Part shown: one piece after another, positions 57,001-64,000 of the stretch
How positions within the stretch are numbered: the stretch's first letter is position 1
Layout: each line of letters begins with the position of its first letter
Source of the DNA: Neckera pumila
Lineage: Eukaryota > Streptophyta > Bryopsida > Hypnales > Neckeraceae
Length of the DNA stretch: 64,000 bases
Reading direction: 5' to 3'
NCBI GenBank assembly: GCA_963969595.1
Contig: OZ018408.1
Span: 49,663,022 to 49,727,021, forward strand
The notes under the pieces: generated by a model
Seen by the model: the letters and a program-made list of their open reading frames with translations, nothing else
Database searches by the model: none
Told to the model about the DNA's origin: nothing
Program-made: the position numbers and the translations under genes

Positions 57001-57271
57001 GAATTTTGAGAGAACTTTTTACCTTTTTATTCATATAGGGAGAACCACGATGAACACGATAATCATACATGAGATTCTGCTGAGGCGGATCCAAGACGGT
57101 TGTCTTGGGAGCAATGCGTATTCTTTGAAGTTCTTCGTTCTCATGTATCTCAAGTATCGTATGAACAGGACGCAGTTTGTTGCCTTTGTTTTGCCTCCTC
57201 ATCTTGATCTCCGGGTTTGACACTGGACGCCCTTTGATCACTCCGGTGGGCATTTTGGTGGATGCCCCCAT
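54029..57271 (-). CDS. RSPH3: Radial spoke protein 3 (flagellar axoneme)
   Basis: Eight minus-strand exons: 57271-57023, 56733-56647, 56425-56306, 56088-55954, 55362-55219, 54978-54874, 54740-54651 and 54391-54029. Every intron is phase 0, and together they give 430 residues (algal and animal RSP3 are about 500-560). The order of conserved parts fits RSP3: NLMYDYRVHRG (about 66-76), a CYLEAL...VPPFAPWP segment (exon 3), DLFWFNDNVESMLEQLVG (about 157-174, the amphipathic region used for partner binding in RSP3), GELDTWQHMHLAEIRVVEE running into a Glu/Arg-rich coiled coil (about 205-245), and FYDPVEDE (about 273-280). The acidic C-terminus ends DDSSNDEEY. RSP3 anchors the radial spoke to the outer doublet and dimerises as the spoke core. 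In a plant it can only serve motile sperm. The donor of exon 4 (CAA|GTTCAT) is weak; the others are good. Confidence 0.9.
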
Positions 57272-59180
57272 TTTGATTTTCCGCAATTGAATATCACCCT
57301 AGTTTTTGTGTAAAAAACAAAATCAAATCAAATTCAATGAAGTATGAAGTGACACAAAATTTGGGCATAAGATTTTTGATTCTCTCTCAAAAATAGATCT
57401 ATCCTAAGTGACAACATCGAAAACCCTCAAGACATTTTAAATCAGTTTATTGCGGACGTTCCATGTTAATTCTCACAATAAGTTGATGTCTCCTCACTTT
57501 GACAATATCCAATCAATATAATTGATGTTTAGGATTGAAGCCTCTAACAATGCAACTATAATCTATAACCTCAAAGTATTGAATCCACTTCTGTAATGAA
57601 ACCCTAAATTCATAAGTAGTAACAAACTGCAATTGCTATCAATTGACTTGGAATTTGGAGAAGGCACACACCTTTATGAAACTTTAGAGTGATTCTTCCT
57701 CTTTAAGAGAATTCTCCATCAACAAGGATGTCTGCAAATGTTGTTCACAATATTTTAGGTCTTCTAGAACAAACATGCAGCCTGGACATCGTCTGAATGC
57801 ATTTCATCTTCAAAAAAACTGAAAAGCTAGCTCTTTTCAACAAGATGGACATATTCAAATGCTAAATAGAGTGATCATACAACAACCAATGATCCACATT
57901 CATAGCAAATCAACAATTTCCAGCCACAATCACCTTCAATCTTCAAACCTGTCAGCACCAAACAAAAGCCTCCTCCAATGTGAAGGAAAAGGGATGGCCA
58001 TCGATATATCATCTCCCTTCATCTACAAATTCACTACTTAAGCTCTTCCATGACTAGGATTCATCAAGGTTAAGGAACTGATTGCTATAGCAGAATTGAA
58101 GAGACTATTGAAAAACTACCAAAATGTATGATGGGAACGAAGATGATTGGTTAGAGTAATCAAAATGTGATTCTAAAATACATCACTGACAACCATGTGG
58201 CGGGAGAGAAATGGAAGAGGCTTGCAGCAAGTGTATAATCTCTTTCAAGCAGACTAAACGTGTGAGATGGAAGAAGATAGAGATTGCAAGGTGGAAAAAT
58301 GGAAGCACAGAGTGAATGAGCTAAAAGAGGCACATGAAGGGAAAGCCTAAAGTGATAGGATACTAAATAGAGAGAACAAAGAGGATGGTGGATTGAAATC
58401 ATGAAAATTTGAGGCCACCCTACTAAGATCATGCAATTTTAAAGTCACATGTTCAAAATTTGTATGACTTTTCATATGCTACATAACTATTTTGGACTTC
58501 TAAACATTTGTCCTTGTTTGCCATTTATTTATGTGTCTTGTCACCCACAATGCATTTAAATTCGTCACCTCATTTTATTTTAGGATCATAAGTGTTTTGA
58601 TGGTTGACCCATTAAAATTAGTCCTCTTTGTTTTCTATGTTATAAGTGCAAACACTCAATGTTTTGTAAATTAAAAAATTCATAACAGTATGGTTCAATG
58701 ATACATATTCATGGACCAAAGGTCAATTAGGGTTTCATTTTGGATTTCTTTTGGAATGCTCATAACCCCTATGAACATACGACTTTAAGATTTCTTCGAA
58801 ATTCTAAGAAAATTACTTTTTTCATCTGAAAACCATGATTTCACTTAGATTTATCTTTGGCTCCTCCCATTTTCCAATGCACGGAAAATTTGAGTGGCAA
58901 TAAGCATCTTTCTCCAAAATTTACAAAATGCTCAAAGGTAAAATGGATGGTAATAGGTATTTCCACCTAGACCCTCGTCTCAGAATTGCCGAGAACCGAC
59001 GACGTCACATCGAATGAGGATCCCGTTTTGCCCACAATGCCCTGTTCCGTCGTGGTTTGCGTCGGCACGGAATTTGTGCCATCGCTGATGGTGATGGAAT
59101 TTGCATTCCTTCGATGCGTTAGGTTCTTGGGTATCATGCTTTGCCGTAAGTGACATCAGTTTACGGAGATTGGCGCAACC
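57272..59180. other. Intergenic region between divergent RSPH3 and COQ6
   Basis: A 1.9 kb spacer between two gene starts. It is AT-rich to about 58970, then turns GC-rich just upstream of COQ6, where ACGACGTCACATCG (about 58999) contains a TGACGT-type bZIP site. No ORF is supported. Confidence 0.5.
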
Positions 59181-62100
59181 ATGAGAAGCGCGTTGCAGAG
59201 TTTGGCAAGAGCCACGAGGCTCTACCGCTCTTCGGATCCCCTGCGATGTCTGCAATCGACATTTTTCTCGTCCAAGGTGATTTGTCCGATTTTTTCTTGG
59301 CACCGCTTGTGACACTGCACGATCGATTTAATTTGTAATTCTTCGTTTTGTTTTTTCGAGCGTCATGTACATTGGCGAAGGTTTTGATTGATATATTCTA
59401 CAGATAGTCAGGATTCTGGTTCCTTGAGTGGCAGCTTGTATTGTGTTAGCACTTATTCAATCCAAGGTCGCATGACAGTGTGATGTGCGGTGGGTAATTG
59501 AGAATTCTGTTGTGTTGGGTTGATTGCAGGGGAATTCTGAAGATGAATACGATGTAGTTATTGTGGGTGGAGGCATGGTTGGTGCAGCAGTTGGATGCGG
59601 CATTGGTAAGTTTATCGAGGGCAATTGTGTTTGTGTTCTTGCTGGAGTTCAATCCAATCCTTCCCAATTATCTTTTTAGGGTTTCAGTGAAGGTGAAAAT
59701 TTGCAGTTCCTTGTCTGCATGTATGTGGTACTTGTTGGTATGACGGTCGTGGTGCATCCAGCCTTACAACTGTTTGTGTTCGGATTTTGTTACAGCGAGT
59801 TCACCATTGTCGAGAGATCTGCGGGTGGCCATTGTTGATGGTGCCAAATCCATGGCCTCACCCAAGCATGACGCCAGCGCTATTCCAGATCAGCGCGTTA
59901 GTGCGATTACTCCTGCTACAGTTCGTTTCTTGAAAGGTTTTAGTTCTCTACCTGATTAGGGGTTTAAGGGTTTTCTCAATTTCGATTTCTTATTTTTTTT
60001 GCGGTTTGGAGGTTTCGTCATCAAACTTCCTTTTAATACTCAATGTGAGCTTATTCATTTGCATGATATATTGCAAGCTGATCTCTGTTCACATGTTAGT
60101 GGATTTTTTTTCCTTTAAATATGGATCTAGGTGCTGAGATATTTAATACCCTGTCCTTGTGGTTCAACGAATGATCGAGCTGGGCAGGTGAAATGTGTGC
60201 ATGTCAATCAGTGGATGCTCCGTAGGGTTTATAAGCATCTTTTTTTAAATTGTTTTTTGCAGAAGTAGGAGCTTGGGAAAGTGTTCAAGCCGCAGGACCT
60301 ACGCCCTTTGACTCAATGCAGGTTAATGCTTTCGGTTTAAATTGATTTCTAGGAATTTCGGTCACTTCATTGGCCCGTTTTATAAGACTTCCGGTAGTCC
60401 AGGTTCTCATACGTTTCCAAGTGTCTCGTATCTGGATCCTACAGGTGTGGGATTATGAGGGGCTTGGCTACATCCGTTATTCTGCTGATGACGTCGGTGC
60501 ATCCGTCCTGGGGTAAGTGGATTCTTGCTGTTTTATTGAACTGTCGAGACTTTCTCAGCTAATTTTCTAACCCAAAAGATTGCCTGAACCTAGGCGTTCC
60601 AGGTCAAAGTAACTGCATTTGTAAGATACGTAGAAAACGCCCCACGTCATCAAAACTTGACCACAAGCTGAAATGAGCTCTTTCGTCGCTGAGGTGCAGT
60701 ATATAGCACGAGCATTGATGTTGGTCTTAGTTAGTCGCACTTTTAAAGTGTTCCTGAAGTTTAGGGACTATGGTATACTACAATTGATTAAGCTGCTGGA
60801 TTTTTGTGACTTCTCTGATAATAGTGGTTGTCCTGCATTTCATACTACAGGTATGTTGTGGAGAATAAAGTATTAGTCGGCGCCCTCCGCTCCTGTCTGC
60901 AGGTCAGCGCTTCTATCTGGGATTGTGTGTATGTTATTTACCCAAATCGATCTGCAATGTTCAGCAAAGAACCTGATGAGCTGGAATGCAGAGTACGGGG
61001 ACCGTTGATTTTATTTGTCCGGCACAAGTGAAATCGGCTCTTTTCCCATCTCCAAGTGGGACAGACTCCGATGCTCGACAGGAGCTGGCTGAAGTTGGGC
61101 TTGGTAATGGCAGGCGCCTACGAACCCGCCTTGTGGTAAGAAGTATGGTTCAACTTGTTTTTCTTAGTCTTTTTAATTTCTACTTGGTTCTGTTCGTCGT
61201 GACCCTTTTTGACTGTTAAGATTTCTCTGCAATCGAAATGCAAGCTGTAAAAACTGTTTCAATGGCTAGTGTGAACTGGATTGGTTACCAAGTTCCCATT
61301 CGAGAGCTCAGTCCATATTGAGACACTTTGGTTCAAAACTGTTTTTCTGTGCTTGATCGTTTTCTTTGAATTACGAGTTCTAGGGAAAACGTTAGTCAAT
61401 CACCTGTCAATCCACAATTGGCATGCCAGATCGGAGCAGATGGAGGCAAGTCAGCAGTAAGAGCAATGGCAGGTTTCCAGACAAGAGGGTGGGACTATAA
61501 GCAAACAGCCATAATTTGCACAGTAAAGGTTGATGCGAAGCATTCCACTGCATGGCAGAGATTCTTGCCAACAGGGCCACTCGCACTGCTGCCTATGAAC
61601 AACACCTACAGCAACATAGTATGGACGACCTCTCCCGAAACGGCAGAAGCTCTGAAGGCCATGTCAAATCAGCACTTCGTAGCAGCAGCAAACAAAGCGT
61701 TGATAGAAGACTTTGGTCCAAAACCAGGATCAAAGATTGCAGAGGTGATTGGGACTGTGGTATCTACCACACCTCTGCTTGGAGCCATCGGACCATCAGT
61801 AGCGGAGCAGTTTCAAGACCCCCCTCGAATCGTTGAATGTGTCACAGAGCGTCTTTCGTTTCCTTTGTCTTTAAAGCATGCCAGCATGTATACTGGACAT
61901 CGTGTTGCTCTTGTTGGTGATGCCGCCCATACAGTGCACCCGCTCGCTGGACAGGGAGTCAATCTAGGATTTGGAGATGCTGCTTCGCTCTCCCGAGTAT
62001 TGCAAAGAGGAGTAGAAATGGGTCATGATATTGGACAGGTGCGTTGATGCAAGCTATACTTGAATTTCTAGTAATTATAGTGTTTTGGATTCTCGCTTCC

Positions 62101-62363
62101 TGATGCTTGTCATCGTGCTGTTCATCATAGTCATTGGCTGACAATAGATACCAAATGTATCCATGCAGGTAGACATATTGGAAGAGTATGAGTGTGACCG
62201 GAAGAAGACCAACATGGCCATGATGGCTATCTTGGATGGATTCCAGAAGATGTATGCTACGGATTTGGGACCTCTGAACATAGCTCGTTCTGCAGGTTTC
62301 AATGCAGTACATTTGCTCGGTCCCCTAAAGAAGAAAATAATTTCTTACGCTATGGGAGTGTGA
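59181..62363 (+). CDS. COQ6: Ubiquinone biosynthesis flavin monooxygenase COQ6, mitochondrial
   Basis: Nine exons: 59181-59276, 59530-59605, 59796-59936, 60263-60321, 60445-60512, 60851-60902, 60992-61135, 61430-62038 and 62169-62363, 479 residues. Exon 1 is an Arg/Ser-rich mitochondrial presequence (MRSALQSLARATRLYRSS) with no acidic residue in its first 18 positions. The FAD-binding Rossmann motif VIVGGGMVGAAVG is at about residues 42-54, the DG motif GADGGKSAVR at about 214, and the GD motif LVGDAAHTVHPLAGQG at about 373-388, all as in UbiH/COQ6 hydroxylases. The enzyme adds the C5 hydroxyl to the benzoquinone ring at the inner mitochondrial membrane. The exon 7 acceptor (60992) is set by frame: upstream in-frame stops rule out an earlier start. 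The gene converges with the cysteine synthase at 63004. Confidence 0.92.
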
Positions 62364-63003
62364 CGGGGCCTGCGTGGGAAAGAGGTAGCTGTGTAACTCG
62401 TTTGTCCACCTTTGATGGGATGACCTGTATATCCACGCAATCAAACATGCTGTACATGCGTATCTCCATTCTTCGGCACGTTGAATCAGCTTAGAATATT
62501 CATTGATCACACCAGTAGGCTTGGCGTTCATATGATCTCCAAGTTACCTCGCTGACATAGAGAATTCAGATAGGCCTGATCTGTACCAGAGATTCAGCGA
62601 CCGTATCATTGAAGAGATGGATATGGGGCGATTCAAAATTATAGTGGATGTATCGCTTTTTAATCACTTCAATATTACATTCAGGTTTAAGTTACTGCAG
62701 CACTCTTGCTAGCTGTATTTTCTCTCTAAGAGACCGTCCTACATTGCTCGTGAAATGAGCAATAGTAGATTGGTTTTTCAAAAAGCGGACTGTGCTGGCT
62801 ATGCTGTCTACTGATGGACATTCTCAATCTATATTGAAGGTCTGTTACAGATCACCGGAGCTGGAAGATAATCCACTTGAAGAACAGAACAAACTTCCGG
62901 GAACATTAAAATGGACCTCCCAATGAATTGGGATTCTGGGAACCAGAGTCAAAGATATGGAAAACTTCAATCAATGCACAGTCTAAGATACACGCCTGCG
63001 GTC
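62364..63003. other. Shared 3' intergenic region of COQ6 and cysteine synthase
   Basis: 640 bp between two convergent stop codons, holding both 3' UTRs. No ORF is supported. Confidence 0.5.
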
Positions 63004-63874
63004 TCAAGGAACAAGGCCGCCGCTGGACTTGGTACAAGCCATAGTCTCGCACTCGTGTTTGATACTCTCAAAGAGGGCCGTGGAAAGATATCGCTCCGCT
63101 CCACTGGGTAGCACAAACACGATGAGCTTCCCGGCATTTGCTGGCTCCTTGGCAATCTGCTCGAAAACAGGAGCGCACGAGAGTAAACTATAAGAAACTC
63201 ACAGCACCGAGACAGGAATGATAACACGCAGCGGAATACAACCCGAGCAGAGCACCGCAAGATCAATGCAATGTGACGACTAGTGTGGAAATGATGAGGG
63301 AGAAAGGAAAGTAAGTTCACCTTGAGAGCCGCAGCAAAAGCAGCACCCGAGGAGATGCCCACGAGCAGACCATCTTCGACTTGAAGCCTGCGGGCCATTT
63401 CTATGGCCTTATCACTGTGCACTGCTACCACTCGGTCGAAGACAGTCACGTCCAGAGTGTCAGGAACGAATCCTGCTCCGATGCCCTGGATCTTGTGCGG
63501 ACCCGGGTTGCCTCCTGCACTACATACCCTCGTCCATCAGACTAAATCCATGAAAACGTCACCAACATCGAGCTGGAAGTGACATACATTTGCAGCAGAA
63601 ATTTAAAGAGTGATTACTCAGTAGCTCTAGCGACAAAAAGAACTACGCATATCAGATGGTTTAGAGGCTTGAAGTTCTGCAAGAATACTGTTGCCGGAGG
63701 AAGCCATTAACGGACCTGAAAGGATGGCGCTCTCCGCTGGCTCCACTGCCACAATTTGGACTGCAGGGTTTTTGCTTTTGAGGTAGCGCCCAGTGCCCGT
63801 AATGGTTCCGCCCGTCCCCACAGCCGAAACGAAAATGTCGACCTTCCCTGCCGTTGCGTTCCAGATTTCCGGCC
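63004..63874 (-). CDS. Cysteine synthase (O-acetylserine thiol-lyase), 3' exons only
   Basis: Three minus-strand exons, 63874-63716, 63514-63321 and 63156-63004, encode the C-terminal half; the 5' exons lie beyond the window. Phase is continuous (the acceptor at 63874 supplies GG to complete the Gly of GPEIW). Visible family features are GPEIW, the PLP-phosphate loop GTGGT within [41 protein letters not shown] (the serine acetyltransferase-contact segment in plant enzymes), and [10 protein letters not shown]. The end reads [18 protein letters not shown], where most family members have PSFGERYLS, so a residue pair has changed next to the PLP pocket end. It makes cysteine from O-acetylserine and sulfide. 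The compartment cannot be told without the N-terminus. Confidence 0.9.
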
Positions 63875-64000
63875 CTGCATCACACCGACGCACACGCGAG
63901 ATGTATCAGCTCGTTGCTCGATCGAGTCATCGAAAATTAGCGAAATTTCGACTCTATGCAACACAGAGCCATCAGGTTTTATAGGAAATTTTAGAGAACA

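Noticed and set aside
59150..59338. 62-codon ORF starting MTSVYGDWRNHEK at the COQ6 5' end
   Set aside because: Wrong frame; the ATG at 59181 gives an Arg-rich mitochondrial presequence that joins in phase to the FAD-binding exon.
61552..61836. 94-codon ORF overlapping COQ6 exon 8
   Set aside because: Shadow frame of the conserved COQ6 exon.

Overview
The window reads as nuclear DNA of a spore-bearing or otherwise non-flowering land plant. The genes have short exons and GT-AG introns, the proteins are plant-like, and the long AT-rich spacers are packed with small transposons. The most informative gene is a flagellar radial spoke protein 3 (54029-57271, minus). It implies motile sperm, which excludes flowering plants and conifers and leaves bryophytes, lycophytes, ferns, cycads or Ginkgo. 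Five genes in 64 kb favour a moderate-sized genome such as a bryophyte; that last step is inference.

Layout. 1-4295: remnants of two head-to-tail units of a retroelement-like sequence rich in CCGG, with a gag-like reading frame broken by nonsense codons. 4296-23396: gene-poor AT-rich DNA. It holds a decayed Crypton-type tyrosine recombinase (9614-11660, minus), TTAA-flanked elements resembling piggyBac derivatives, a large fold-back element, a hexanucleotide microsatellite, a solo-LTR-like block (19011-20288) and a CACTA-like element with its target duplication (22694-23396). 23397-32100: sequence of normal complexity that contains a two-exon SRPBCC/lachrymatory-factor-synthase-like gene (30121-31389, plus). 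32296-34932: a run of terminal-inverted-repeat elements. 35237-38437: a seven-exon annexin (minus) with an insertion between repeats 2 and 3 and a Ser/Arg-rich tail. 38438-39950: GC-rich upstream DNA. 39955-53000: more transposons, including a Tc1-type DNA transposon with a broken transposase (41817-44441) that itself carries an inserted element, plus several fold-back elements and MITEs. 54029-57271: RSPH3. 59181-62363: nine-exon COQ6 flavin monooxygenase (plus). 63004 to beyond the window: 3' exons of a cysteine synthase (minus).

The five host genes do not form a pathway. COQ6 (mitochondrial ubiquinone synthesis) and cysteine synthase converge tail to tail, and RSPH3 and COQ6 are divergent with 1.9 kb between them. 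Exon borders were set by eye from splice sites, phase and family similarity. All family assignments come from recognising motifs; no database search was run.
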